Assembly (NCBI GenBank): GCA_033398695.1
Contig: CM065816.1
Location: 130,359,358-130,423,357, forward strand
DNA length: 64,000 bases
Origin: Orobanche coerulescens
Taxonomy: Eukaryota; Streptophyta; Magnoliopsida; Lamiales; Orobanchaceae
Direction of reading: 5' to 3'
This document shows positions 34,923 through 46,914 of this stretch, piece by piece. How positions within the stretch are numbered: the first letter of the stretch is position 1; the number at the start of each line of letters is the position of its first letter. The position numbers and the translations under genes were made by a program. Below the pieces are notes generated by a model. That model did not search any database. It saw nothing but the letters and a program-made list of their open reading frames with translations, and was not told the DNA's origin.

Positions 34923-36350
34923 ATGGAACACATGCACTCTAGACTCCTGTCTTTTCGGTTGATTTAGTATGATCTCTGGAAGATAAGAATGCGGCACATT
35001 TATCTTCAATCCATGACGACATGTGGTGCATCATTGAAGACGGTCCATTCATTTTCGAGAAGGACAACACAGTAGGAGATCGCACTGGGAGGCCCGAAAA
35101 GATCCCTAAGAAGAGAACGGAGTCGACCCCGAAGAGAGAAAGGCGGCCAATCTTGACAACAGGCGGAGATGTGCTATACCAAACTCTTGACAAATCCACA
35201 ATGGTCAAGATCAAAATTGTAAGAATGCCAAAGAGATTTGGGACACATTAGCTCTAATGTGTGAAGGAACGGAGCTGATCAAGGAAAACAAGTTGTCAAT
35301 AGCTATCCAAAAGTTTGACAACTTTAAAATGAAGAATGGTGAATCAATAGACCAAGTGGACACAAGGTTCACCGAAATTATCAATGAAATCAACTCCTGG
35401 GCAAAACTTATGGCAACAGGAAATGGCACTCAAGGTCCTCGGATCACTAAATCCCGAATGGAGCATGAAGGTGTAGCTCGAGAGAATCCAAAGACTGAAT
35501 AAGATAAAGATTCAGAGTCGTTCTCGATCTAAAGGCTTATGAGTTCGAGCTTCCAAGCTCATCCTCAATCGAGCTCGCAGAGAAGGGAATCGCATTTGCA
35601 GCCGAGTCCCTGCTAAGAGCCTATCCGATGTGAAACCTCCAAATCCACTAGATTTTGAGGAAGAAATGGCGTTCATTATGCAAAGGTTCAAGAATTTCGA
35701 AAGAACTACTCCAAGTATAAGAAAAACTACAAGGAGAACCCAAGAAGGAACCGTAAGGTGGAAGCTGGAAAGTTGAATGCTACAATTGTCATAAAATAGG
35801 ACACATCCAAATGGATTGTCCCGAGCTCAAGAAGGATGAAACCAAGAAGGAGGTGGGCGTAAAGGAAGACGGAAGAAAAGCTCTCATCGGAGAAGACCAG
35901 AGCATGTCGAATCAAGCGGCGGTTTCTTTTCTCGATGAAGACGAGGAGTATGATTGCACGATGGCAAACTTGGCGATGAAGAGGTAACTTCTAAACCTAC
36001 CGGTTCAAATAATAGCTCAGCCATGTCACAAGATATGGATTTACATGAATCGGTAAATCAGTTATTCAAAGATTTTGAAACACTTAAATCTGCACACCAA
36101 GCTGTATCAGCAGAGAAGACTCAACTGCAAGATGAGAATAGGCAGCTGAAAAATGATTTCGAAAAACTCAGCCTAGATTTAAATAAGGTTGAGACAACTA
36201 CAGCTGACTTTAAAAACCAGGCAAGTGTCAATACAGCTGAGATAGACCGGCTAAATATTTTACTTAAAGAAAAGTCACCGCACTTGCTCATGCCAAAGCC
36301 GAGTTTAAGCCGGGCACGATTAAATAAAACTCAGCGCAGGAAATAACCTC
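34923..36350 (+). pseudogene. copia-2 gag (frame-broken)
   Basis: ATG at 34923, 80 bases after the LTR. DDMWCIIEDGPFIFEK (35010-35060) matches the gag N-terminus of copia-1. CEGTELIKENKLSIAIQKFD and DTRFTEIINEINS (35257-35400) are the core gag blocks. Near 35768 VECYNCHKIGHIQMDCPEL is a CCHC knuckle. 35954-36346 is a long coiled coil (FETLKSAHQAVSAEKTQLQD). At least four frame changes lie between 35060 and 35760, several at lost CAG/CTG bases. Bases 36351-36939 are the gag-protease linker, also broken. Confidence 0.85.
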
Positions 36351-36939
36351 CCAAGGCGTCTTCAACTCGGGCGAATTGTGTACTTATAAAGGTCATTATA
36401 TACCAAATCGGCCTTGGATATGATTCTCACACTCCTCTAGTTCAAACCAAGTTTATCAAGGGAGAAACAATGGTCTCGATCACGAGCCTGTATAAACCGA
36501 TTTTTAAAAACAGCAACAAAGTCAAACGTCTCAGCCGCAGTCAAGTTACACTGCATACCACCTAGACAGCGACTAGGCAGGGCCTGCAAAAGCGGCGGCC
36601 AGCACAACATGCCCACTATTACCAACAACTCCCCAAAAATAGATTTCATAATGGGAGGGCGATGGAAACCTCAAGGTTATCCAAATTATCAAAATGAACA
36701 AGTGTGGAGACCACAAAGGTTTAACAAATGGTCTCACTAGATTTAGAAATGGCCCACACTATTTTGAGGAATATCCAGATACAATCCAACCAGAGATTTA
36801 GACCTCGACCACGAGCACCGTATAAGGGTTATAATAATAATAACAATTCCTATAATCCAAGGAGAAATCAATTCTCCAGAAACCAACTAACCCCAAAGGA
36901 CCCACACAAATTTGGGTACCTAAATCTCTGCTTGTTTAA

Positions 36940-38590
36940 TTGCAGAAAAGATGGAAGGACTACAACCACATCTCCTCAAGCTCAAATTTTGGAGGTGAAG
37001 AGTGGTTTGTAGACTCTGGATGCTCGAGGCACATGACCGGGAACAAGATGATGCTGACCAAATATATCAAGGAAAGAGGTCCCGATGTAACCTTTGGAGA
37101 TAGCTCTAGAGGACAGACAAAAGGCTTTGGAGAGTTGCACCGAGGAAACATTGTAATATCCAAAGTTCATTATGTCAAAGGGCTCAAGTACAACCTCCTG
37201 AGCATAAGCCAGTTCTGCGACGAGAAGAATCTAGTAGTCTTCACCATTTTGAAGTGTATGGTGATAGACATCTTATCTGGAGAAATAAAGCTACAAGGTT
37301 TCCGAAGAAGAGATGTATACATGATTGATTGGAATACAGGAACACCTAACTCCTGTTTTCTATCCAAGACTGTAGCTGAGAATGGATGCCTGTGGCACAA
37401 AAGACTATGTCACCTGAACTTCAAAGCCATCAACAAGATTAGCTCTCAGAAGCTGGTCAGAGGACTTCCAAATGAAGTATTCAAGAAGGAAGCACTCTGT
37501 GATGCATGTGAGAAGGGAAAGCAGACCAAGGCGTCGTTCAAGCTAGTGCAGCCTACAACGCTCACAACAAGGATCTTAGATCTACTCCACATGGATCTAT
37601 TTGGTCCCATCAAGCCAAGGACTTTGAGCGGCAGAAAGCATGCTCTTGTGATTGTAGATGATTATTCAAGGTACACTTGGATCATCTTTCTATTCAAGAA
37701 AAGTGAAACCTTGACCAAGTTACGAGAGGCCGAGAAGGATCCAGAATGAGAAATCCCTCTCCATAATCAAGATCAGATCAGATAGAGGAGGAGAGTTTCT
37801 CAACAAGGCGATAACTGATTTCAGCGATCAGAATGGGATCCAGCATGAGCTCTCTGCAGCCAGGACGCCCCAACAGAATGGTGTTGCTGAAAGAAGGAAC
37901 AGAACCCTGAAGGAAGCAGCAAGGTCCATGATTGCAGAAGCGGACCTACCCAAGAGGTTCTGGGCTGAAGCTGTTAACACAGCCTGCCACACCCAGAACA
38001 GGAGTATGATAGTAGGGAGACATGGCAAAACTCCCTATGAGGTTTGGAATAATAGAACTCCTACTGTTGCTTACTTTCATGTTTTTGGTTGCAAGTGTTT
38101 CATCCACAACAACGGTAAAACACAGCTAAATGCCTTTGATGCTAAAACTGATGATGGTCTATTTATGGGATATTCCCAAAGAAGCAAGGCATATAGAGTT
38201 TTCAACAAAAGAACCTTAGTTGTGGAGGAAACACCCCATGTTGTTTTTGATGAATCTACCGTTGAGTACAGGAAACAACTTGAGCAAATTGAGAACAAGC
38301 TCAAGTCAGCAACCCTTGAAGAAGTCATTGTACATGACACTGGAATGGTGGACTCACCTGCAGATCAGCCTGATGACCCAACTGCAGCTGATGAAGACCC
38401 AACTGCAGATCAGACAGGATCACCAAACCTATCTGATCCGATTCTTCAAGAAGACCCAGTGAGCAGACAAAGACTCATCTGCGATTCGAACCAAGCTGCA
38501 GATGACAAGGCGGTAGCTGATCCAGATTGCGAACTTAATCCAGCAGATGCGATAACCACCGAGCAATCCAACAGGGGAACAAACCCGTAA
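36940..38590 (+). pseudogene. copia-2 protease and integrase (one frame change)
   Basis: 36940-37749 is an open 269-residue stretch: protease EEWFVDSGCSRHMTGNKMM, integrase zinc part LWHKRLCHLNF and [15 protein letters not shown], core [20 protein letters not shown] and [12 protein letters not shown] single shift near 37735 moves to the next frame, which continues IIKIRSDRGGEF, PQQNGVAERRNRTLKEAARS (catalytic Glu), AYFHVFGCKCFIHNNGKTQL and an acidic Asp/Pro-rich linker to 38590. All three catalytic acidic residues are present. The triplets CAG and CTG are abundant in this stretch, unlike in the following RT. Confidence 0.92.
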
Positions 38591-38719
38591 GAGGACGAGA
38601 TCCCCACATGGCTTAAGGATCATCCAATTCAAATCATCGGAAAGTTGATCGATGGAGTCAAGACAAGACAATCAACTCTACCGGCGGGAATGGCGATGTT
38701 CTCATGTTTCATGTCACAT

Positions 38720-40184
38720 ATTTAACCCAAGACTACGTAACAAGCCTTGAAAGATTATTCATGGATTAATGCCATGCAAGAGGAATTGGAGCAGATGGAA
38801 AGAAACAAAGTTTGGGAACTAATGCATGCACTCCGATCACAAGAAAGTTATTGGCACCAAATGGGTGTATAAAAACAAGAGTGATGAAGACGGAGCCGTT
38901 GTTAGGAATAAAGCCGACTCGTAGCAAAAGGATATGCACAAAGGTGAGGGAATAGATTTTGATGAAACTTATGCACTGTTGCAAGATTAGAAGCCATCGA
39001 CTATTCCTCGCATATGCCGCATTCAAGGATTTTGAAGTTTACCGGATGGATGTGGAAAGTGCGTTTCGAATGGAATCCTAGAAGAAGAAGTCTATGTAGA
39101 GCAACCCCTGTGTTTTGTCAAAAGAGACAAAGTCTATAAGTCATTGAAGGCTCTGTATGGACTCAAGCAAGCACCGAGAGCATGGTATGAAACACTGTCT
39201 GTGTTTCTTGAGAAAAATGGATTTTGCAAAGGAAAAGTGGACAAGACCCTATTTAGAGTGGAGCACGAAGGCCACATATTAATAGTTCGATTTATGTGGA
39301 TGACATCATATTCGGATCAACCAATCCAGAACTATGCGAGAAATTCTCCAACCTCATGCAAGGAGAATTTGAGATGAGTATGATGGGAAAGCTTAACTTC
39401 TTTCTCGGATTACAAGTTAAGCGGATGGAAAAAGGAATTTTCATCAACCAAGCAAAGTATACTAGAGATCTTATCAAGAGATATGGAATGGAATCACCAA
39501 GCCCGCAAGAATTCCAATGAGCACAAGTACTCACCGGATGCAGCGAGGCGGGAATATCGTGGACTCAACCCACTACAGAGGACTCATCGGATCTCTTCGT
39601 ACCTAATCGCAAGCGTGCCGGACATATCATATGCGCTAGAGTTTGTGCAAGATTCCACCAAGCCAAAGCAATCACACCTAGATGCCAAGAGAATAATCAA
39701 GTACCTAAAGTCTACCATTAATGTTGGACTATGGTACCCCAAGGATGACAACTTCGAAATGTCAGATACTCGATGCGGATTTCACGGATGCAAAATCAAT
39801 AGGAAGAGCACTAGTGGAACGTGTCAATTCCTAGGAACCAGACTGATATCCTGGTTTAGCAAGAAGCAGGTTTCTAACTCCATATCCACTACAGAGTCAG
39901 AATACCTAGCTGCAGGTAGCTGTTGTGCACAAATTCTATGGATCAGACAACAGTTAAGGGACTACAATATTATTGCCAACGAAGTTCCAATATGGTGTGA
40001 CAACAATAGTGCTATTGCAATAACCAACAATCCGGTTTTGCACTCAAGGACGAAGCACATTGACGTCAAGCACCATTTCATTCGAGATCATGTGCTTAAC
40101 AAAAGGGTTAGAGTTGAAAGAGTCAGCACAGACTACCAAATAGCTGACATCTTCACCAAACCATTGCCGAAGAAAGATTCCTAG
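38720..40184 (+). pseudogene. copia-2 reverse transcriptase and RNase H (frame-broken)
   Basis: The RT is readable only in short frames: TKWVYKNKSDEDGAVVRNKA near 38853, DFEVYRMDVESAF near 39035, ALYGLKQAPRAWYETLSVFL (39150), YVDDIIFGSTNP spanning a one-base shift (39290-39325), EMSMMGKLNFFLGLQVKRME. RNase H (39500-40184) includes INRKSTSGTCQFLGTRLISW, STTESEYLAAGSCCAQILWI, WCDNNSAIAITNNP, SRTKHIDVKHHFIRDHV and ADIFTKPLP. Most breaks are single missing bases where related elements have CAG or CTG. Confidence 0.9.
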
Positions 40185-40654
40185 AGCTTAGCAGAGACCT
40201 TGGATTACTAGATTGGGAATCTAGTTCAAGCAAGTTGAAGGAAGGACGGACCCTCGAATCGGCTAAGCCGATGCAAAGTAGAAGACGAAGGCCGACAAAG
40301 CAACTTAGTCATGTACGAATACCGGGGAGAAGTCAATTAACTGTTGCAGAGTGGTCAATAACGAAATCGCACCAAATAAGTTCTCTAAACTGATCTCTAA
40401 TTCTTAATTAATATCTGCCACATTTATAAATATTATTTTAGCTAAAATGGCATTTAAAATATACATCGTTATAAGCCAAGTGGCAATTTTAAATACACGC
40501 GTCACACGCCTATTTAATTAACCTCTACGGTGGCCAATCAGAATCAACCGTCAAATTTTAAATGGGGCCACCGATTCAAATTTGAAATTCAAAAGAATAT
40601 GAAAAGGCGTACCACCGTTTAAATTTATAATAAACTAATCTAAACGTCCTTTCA

Positions 40655-40703
40655 TCTTCTTTATAAGGAAGAAAACCCTTTCACTTTCCTTTTTACGCTT
40701 TCA
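40655..40703 (+). promoter_or_regulatory. Core promoter of the copia-2 extra gene
   Basis: TATAAGG at 40662-40668, then TTTACGCTTTC at 40692-40702 (about 30 bases on, the expected start-site position), AAACCCTAGAAC, and the ATG at 40763. CTCTTTACAG (40751-40760) just before the ATG could also be a splice acceptor. The arrangement is shared with copia-1. Bases 40185-40654 are noncoding and AT-rich. Confidence 0.6.
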
Positions 40704-40762
40704 GAAACCCTAGAACTTACAGAGCAAAATATACACTAAATCCTAAAATTCTCTTTACAGAA

Positions 40763-42286
40763 ATGGCATCTCTTGAAGGAGCAAACTTGAAGGCGATGAA
40801 GGACCAGGTCATCTTCTCCATGGTCGTCGATTTCGAAGGATTATTAGAAGCGAATCTAGAGGACTTCGATATGCTCGACTTAATCCGGGCGATGAAGCTG
40901 AACGGAATCTACCCGTTTCTCGACATCAACCCGCAGCATTTGTTCAAGGAAGATGTCGTCGAATTTTATCGTAATGCCTCTCTGGTTCAGCACGGGATTA
41001 ACAGCTCAGTCGGCGGAATCCCTATCACCATAGATCGAGAGAAGATTCGTTCGGTATTCGGGATGAAACATTGCGGCTTGGCGGTCGAAGCTCTTAAACA
41101 ATCACCCGCCGAAACCTGGAAGACGATCAAAATCGAAAACATCCCAGAGAAATTGAAGTTTACAGCGAAGAGAAATGAGTTGAAGAGGGTTTATCGAGTC
41201 GCTCTGGACATCACAAACAAGATAGTCATGGGAATGGCAGGAAGTTATGACCAACTGTCATCTTCAAAATTCATGGTGTTGGGTGCGTTAATTCAACGAG
41301 AGGAAGTTGATTGGGCCGATTATATTTTCAGGCAACTTGTTCGCGAGGTGAACAACGTCGAATGGCTCGAAGGTGAGAAGAAATTCAAAACTAAGTTGGC
41401 GTTCGGAACGCATCTTAGTTGGCTTTTGGAGAAAATCGGAGTGGCCAAGGGAAACATTGACCCTTTCCACCCAAACAAGAGGCTAGGTCACATGGACCAT
41501 GACAAGAAGAAGGTTGGAGTCACTGGGAGGGCAGCCCAGTTGCTGAAGGATTTTCCAGACTCAAGCTTTTGTCCAAGATACGATTTATCAGACTCGGACC
41601 AACCTGCAGCTGAGATCGGAACTGCAGTCGAGTCCGAGAATGAGTCTGACGATACACCAATCGCCATCCGATTCAAGAGAAGGGGACCAGCCCCAGAAGG
41701 ACCTTCCAACCTGCAGTCATCACCTGAACCCTCTCCAAAGAGGCCAAGGAAGCTGCAGTTCGAAGGAGAGCACTGAGCGGATACCACCATCGATTCGATC
41801 ACCACTCATCGGACCACGGCACTGCATACCGAAACTCGAATTGTACCTGTTATTACACCTCCAGTGTACATGACCGAAGAAGAGAAAGCATGTCTTGTTA
41901 TATCTATTCCTGAAGCAGATTACACTTTCAATCTCTTAGAAAATAATACTTTTAATCTCTCTATTGAGCAACTTCAGCTTGTCAAACCGCAAGCAGAAAA
42001 ACACTCCTTTGTAAATACTTTTAAAGAGTGGAAAACTCTAAAAACCATGTCTTTTACAAATTTTCAAACTTTTGTTGAAACTAGTGGTTGGGAATACCCC
42101 CAAGCCACGGAGGATGTTCTGACTGATTTTTGCAAAGAGTCAGATTTAGCTTTACTCCTCCAGGATAACTGGTTCATGTCACATTTTGAGACAAACATGG
42201 ACCATTTTATCCACTCTATAATGCTCGATATTTTTGATGGTAGCTTTGGAGGAGGAGGAAGAGGAGGAAGTAGAAAAGGAGATTAG
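40763..42286 (+). CDS. Extra gene 3' of pol in copia-2 (env-position ORF)
   Basis: Open for 337 codons (40763-41776). A TGA at 41774-41776 is followed in the same frame by 170 more codons to 42286, so one nonsense change or read error splits a 508-codon frame. The ATG fits the plant context AAATGGC. Conserved blocks: EDVVEFYRNASL, VGGIPITIDREKIRSVFGM, SSKFMVLGALIQREEVDWAD, FGTHLSWLLEKIGV; then a Ser/Pro-rich linker with a basic patch, and after the stop SFVNTFKEWKTL and LLLQDNWFMSHFETNM, which also have counterparts in copia-1. No signal peptide or transmembrane segment is seen. It resembles the domain annotated in plants as a putative transposon protein (name from memory). Role unknown: envelope-like, movement or regulatory. 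Confidence 0.8.
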
Positions 42287-42720
42287 GATTGAAGAAGTTG
42301 ATGAAGAGAATGAAATTATCAATTTGGTTGAAGAGGATGAAGAAGAAAAGAACTCAAGAAAACATACCGGTTGAAAAGGAGACAGAGGAGATTGAGAAAA
42401 CGAAGAAGTAGGCGATGAAGGAGATGAAGAAGGAGAAGAAGTTGATCGGGAAGAAGAAGAAGAAGATAAGGAGGAGGATGATGAGAATGATGAAGGAGAA
42501 GAGAAGGAGAAGGACGATGCTAAGGATGATGATGATGATGATCATGATGATGGAGGTGAAGGAGGAGCGAGAAAAGAAAAAGAAAAGATGAGAAAAAGAG
42601 AAAGAAAAATTTGGAGAAGAAGAAAAAGAAAAACTGGAGAAGGAGAAAAGAGAAATCGAAAGAAGAAGGGAAAGAGGAAGAAAGAGAGAAGGAGCCGGCG
42701 AGCAGAGCCGAGCCTACCAA
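42240..42720 (+). repeat. Purine-rich (GAA/GAT)n tract encoding an acidic/basic stretch
   Basis: Nearly pure A/G with GAAGAAGAA, GATGATGATGATG (42520-42545) and GAGAAAAAGA runs. In the frame next to the extra gene it reads as a Glu-rich tail (EEEEEEEVEKEIRIEEVDEE); in others as Lys/Arg-rich. It probably is the acidic middle of the extra gene expanded by slippage. The T-rich open frame on the minus strand is an artefact. Confidence 0.75.
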
Positions 42721-43765
42721 CGAAGCTGCAGATAGGATTGTTGTACCTCCCCGGTACACCGGCTAGACGCAGAGCCGGCAGAGGACTCCAGTCGGGGACC
42801 CCGGAGAAGACTCAATCGATCTACTGCTGCGGCCGGGAGCACTGCAGCCTAGTGGCTCCCCTTGTGAAGGATCGGGAGAACACTCCCCATCGGCTCGGTT
42901 ATCACCTACCATGACCGAGCCGATCAAGCGATTGTCGAGACACCATTGGGGAGCTGTTGTCAACTCAGTCACTCCGACCTTCAGACCATAAATGCCAAGA
43001 TTGACACCCTACTTGGCCGAAATCCCTCGGCCTCCTCCTCCTACAAACAACGAATGCCCTTTGGCATGTCGATTGGATGAGCCGCATGGAACAACGATTG
43101 ACAACCCTCATTGATCTTTGGCAAAAGGGGGAAGAGAGGATTCGGGGAAGAGAGAGAAATCGAAGTAAGAAGAAGCAAGATGTCCCTCAGTTGAAGGACC
43201 CTCTAGCCTAAAGAGGAAGGAAGCTGTAGATCAAGAAGACAAGGTGACCACCTGAAGGAAGCGCAGAAGGACCGAAGCGGCTTTGAACCTACTCTTGAAT
43301 GGGAAGGGTTGGAGCTATGGTATGTTGAAGATTTACGCCCATTTGAAGCTCTTGAAATGTGGGGAGTGCTAGGAAAAGGTTCATCGAGACTATTATGTCA
43401 GGAACTACTTCAAGATGACAAACTCTCCCCACGGGAGATTTTCATCAACTGGATGGAAGAAGTTCACCCTAAGCTTTGGGCATTACGAAAAAGTACGCAA
43501 AAGAGCAAAAAGCCTTTCCTATGATTCCCTTATTCAGAGTGAAGAAGCACCAATCCGCATGGATGGTGAACTTGATGAGCTACAACTTCAAAAGGAAATC
43601 AAGCTAGTGTGCCTCGAGAACAAATTCGGATCTCGGCGGGGAGCGATTTCGCAAAGACTCGTGGTAAAAGAAAGTATGGCCTTGCTCGGTCAAGGTAAGA
43701 CCTATCGGAGCCAAACCATTCAAGCACAAGCACTACTAGAAGAGAGGCGAGGAAGAGGCGGATGA
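42721..43765 (+). pseudogene. C-terminal part of the copia-2 extra gene
   Basis: Short frames (TLIDLWQKGEERIRGRERNR near 43105-43165; FEALEMWGVLGKGSSRLLCQ and DKLSPREIFINWMEEVHPKL at 43309-43524; ELQLQKEIKLVCLENKFGSR after 43570) suggest a helical Gln/Glu/Lys-rich C-terminus ending in an Arg/Gly-rich tail at 43765. Frame changes are frequent and CAG/CTG is nearly absent from 42960-43300, as in the RT. From 43766 to 43965 nothing coding is seen. Confidence 0.5.
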
Positions 43766-43965
43766 TCTTTTAATTATTTTTCTTACTTGTAATTTTATTT
43801 TACGTACTTAAAACATTCTTGTATAATTTCAATGATAAGTCGGAAAAATCTATGAACGATCTGTTGAATGACAATTTTCCATTGTCTCAATATTAGGCGA
43901 TTTCGCTTTTGTCTCGCACTTAAGTGCAGACTTGGTCATTTGATTTCTTACTTAGTTTTGCCATC

Positions 43966-43983
43966 ATCAAAATAGGGGGAATT
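43966..43983 (+). other. copia-2 polypurine tract
   Basis: AAAATAGGGGGAATT directly precedes the 3' LTR at 43984, the primer for second-strand synthesis. Copia-1 has AAAAAGGGGGAAAT at the same place. Confidence 0.85.
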
Positions 43984-45390
43984 TGTTAGGAATACTTGTT
44001 AGATTTTGATGATGTCATTAATTTAAAATCAAATGTTTATTACTTGGCAAAATGTAAGGAAAAACCAAATGAGTATCTTCCATAGGCCAAAATATGTTAA
44101 GTATAAAAATTGGCAAAATGTAAAGAAGAACCAAATGAGTATCTTCTATAGGCCAAAGTTAGCTAGGCTGAAAATCGGCTAAGTACTAAAGTACAGCCTA
44201 GTCCATCGTAGAAATACACCGACTTCAAATCGAGTAGCCACAGTCAACTAAAATTTATCGAGAAGTTTGACCAGGCTGCACCGAGTACCTCGGGAAGTCA
44301 CACGATCGGACAAGTCTCAAGCGGTGAGCAGTCGAGAGAACCTACTGCAGAGATGTAAGTGCACATCGGCTACTCAACTACTGACCTAGTACTCCAAATC
44401 CACGTCGGCATGCTTTGAAAAGTCAAATATTACGGAAAGCTCACATGCAACGTGAAGAGACAAATTGGAGTGATTCCCGCAAGAGATATGATTTAATTAA
44501 ATCATCCTGACCCACCGTGAAGACTTTAATCCTTTTATATTCAAAAGATTCGGCGCTCACATGCAGAAGTCCTCACAACGGTCGGAAGATAAAATTAAAT
44601 AATGGGAATCCAGCCTTGCAACGTTCAGAAAAGATTAAACAATGATGTCTCTCTCCAACGGACGGATTTGTTCAAAGATTTGCAACGGCTACAAGGAAGA
44701 AGCTCAGAGATCGTGATCTATATATATATCCGAAGATTTGAAACTGAGCAACTACCGGTGCGAACATATACTCTAGCGATCAAAGCAAACAAAGCAATCT
44801 CAAGCAATCAAATAGCATCGAGAAAAAAGAGCAGATCCAAAAAGTTCATATTCAAGGAAGCTCTTAAGTTGGAGAAGACAAACACTCTTGTCTTTAAATC
44901 TTGAGTACGGGGTACTTCACTGGTTGAAGTAGCGGTGTAAAGGCATCCGAGGATCGAGGATCAAGAGGTGCAAGGCGATCAAGTGTGTGTACAACGGCAC
45001 GGAATTCCACCGGTTGGAAGGCTGTTGTAGTGTGTTGTGAATCACTGTAATCTTTATCCGGTTGAAAATTATAGTGAATTCATCTCCAACTTTGGAGAAA
45101 AGTGGATTAGTAGAGGATTACCCCACCTCTGAGACCACTATAATCGCTGTGTTATTTCTTGTTTCTTGCATCATACTCTAACTGCTGCATACATTGTTAA
45201 GTGTTTCATTAAGATTAATTTATATTCGTCATCAGCTGACTTCCGCACTTATCCAAGAACAAACGACTCCAAGTCATTTGTTTGATTATCAGCTGAAGAA
45301 ACTCACTCTTCGGAAAAAGAGTTCAAGAGTTTCAACAAGTCTATTCACCCCCCCCCTCTAGACTTGTTCCTGGACGACTTGTGACCTACA
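43984..45390 (+). mobile_element. copia-2 3' LTR
   Basis: TGTTAGGAATAC...GTGACCTACA, 1407 bp, followed by the GTGTT duplication. It carries the same palindrome (about 44485-44502) and TATA box as the 5' copy. Frequent one-base losses at CAG/CTG relative to the 5' LTR in 44200-44410, and at other places the 5' LTR is the one with losses. Confidence 0.95.
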
Positions 45391-45395
45391 GTGTT

Positions 45396-46654
45396 CGACC
45401 GATTTTTGCCCATACTTCAATTAATAAGTAGATTAGAGCATCGCAACACCATCCTAACGTCGAGTCATCCATTGTTTATCTTCAAATCGAGGTATGGTTT
45501 TTAGAACCCTAGTTTTGGGGATTTGGGGGGTTTTGTAATGATTTCACAATTCTAATCCGATTTAGCCTAGATTGTTGTTATAATATGATTGTGCAATCGT
45601 AAGCCTTTGTTTTCCCTGAAGCTTTGTGGATTAGATTCCGAGATTTTCACCGTTAATTGATTAGGATCGATTATGACCTCGTAGTGTTTGATGAATTGTT
45701 CCAAAGGGTAGAACTTAGGATGATTCTTATGTTTATGAGGTGTTGTGGTTGATTTTATATCGTTATGTGCTAGGATCGAATTTTTGAAGAGTATTCGGAC
45801 CGAAATCCTTTCTGTTCACTATTTCTTCGCGTCGTAATAACCGAGGCAAGTACATGCATTACATTATGTTATGTATGATGCGAATTTGACATGAATAATG
45901 ACTTATGAAAATGTGTGTGTGTGTGTTGAGGTTCTTCCACCTGGGGACGGTTCGACGGAACCTCTGGAGGCCGATGCTAAGGGGCACGACCGCAGAAGTG
46001 GATTCCCACCTGGGGATGGTTCGATAGGACCTTTGGGGGTCGATGCTATGGGGCACGGCCGCGTGTTATCAAATGTGATTGTATTTGAGATGATATGTGA
46101 TGTTGTGATTATTATGATGATGATGTTAAATGAAACTTGTTATTCCGGAATAGTGTCTTCTCAAATGTTACTCCAAATGGGATAGTAGTTTTAAATTGTG
46201 TTGTATATGATGTTGTGTAATTGTGCACTTGCACTAGACATTCGAATGCTAACTCCTTGAATGGGGAAAATATGTTTCATGCATTTCAGGTATCGATCGA
46301 TTCGAGGAGCTAGCACGGGAGACACATGCAAATGATGGTCAAGCATGATGTTATGAGTCTCAAGTTTGGGGTGCTTATTTTATTATGCTCATGTTGTCTA
46401 TTGGAGTCGATTGAGTAAACGTACTTGTTTTAAAGTTGTTTGTTGTATTCCCCTGCGTGGGCAATGAATTCATTTTACACTCTGTCATACTGTGTCAAAA
46501 TTAAAATGTTTTGGCCGAGTCCATGGCCTAATTTACGTTATTTTACATTGTATCTTTATGTGATTAATGTGGAGTGTGTGAATGTTTTAGCCTGGTAGAC
46601 CTTGATGAAGGTTCTACGGCGTGTAATGACCCTTATGAGAATTGGGGTGTTACA
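45396..46654 (+). mobile_element. gypsy-B 5' LTR, second part
   Basis: Resumes after copia-2 and ends GGGGTGTTACA at 46654. It contains two copies of a G-rich unit (CCACCTGGGGACGGTTCGA near 45948; CACCTGGGGATGGTTCGAT near 46008), the family's R/U5 repeat, and a GT run at 45912. No gene. Confidence 0.9.
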
Positions 46655-46658
46655 TTTA

Positions 46659-46670
46659 TGGTATCAGAGC
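46659..46670 (+). other. gypsy-B primer-binding site (initiator Met tRNA)
   Basis: TGGTATCAGAGC, four bases after the LTR end, is an exact match to the standard plant initiator methionine tRNA site. Confidence 0.92.
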
Positions 46671-46914
46671 TTAGGTTGTGAATACCTAGGCTTTCGGTTA
46701 ATTTGGGTCTTTCAGTTGAGTCGTAAGAGTCAGTTGTTGAGCCTAACATCATCGTGCTACCATCTCTTCATGCGATCCGTGGGTGTAAGTCTTATCAAAC
46801 TGTTACGCTTCTGTACTATTTTTTCTATGTGAATTAGAATTGTGAGTTAGGATATCGACGATGTAAATTGTGAACTGTGCTGATCTTGTCTTGTTTCATT
46901 TCTTATTCTTCAGT

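Larger units (their letters stand above)
33441..45390 (+). mobile_element. copia-2: Sirevirus-like Ty1/copia element (plus)
   Basis: LTRs of 1403 bp (33441-34843) and 1407 bp (43984-45390) start TGTTAGGAATAC and end GTGACCTACA, with a perfect GTGTT duplication at 33436-33440 and 45391-45395. Order: primer-binding site, gag, protease-integrase, RT-RNase H, an extra gene with its own promoter, polypurine tract. The gene order is complete. Many frame breaks fall at CAG/CTG triplets and some may be consensus errors, so this could be a younger and more intact element than it appears. Confidence 0.95.

Noticed and set aside
42354..42759. Hydrophobic Phe/Leu/Ser-rich minus-strand frames resembling membrane proteins
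   Set aside because: Antisense of a purine-rich tract; a T/C-only strand always translates to Phe, Leu and Ser.
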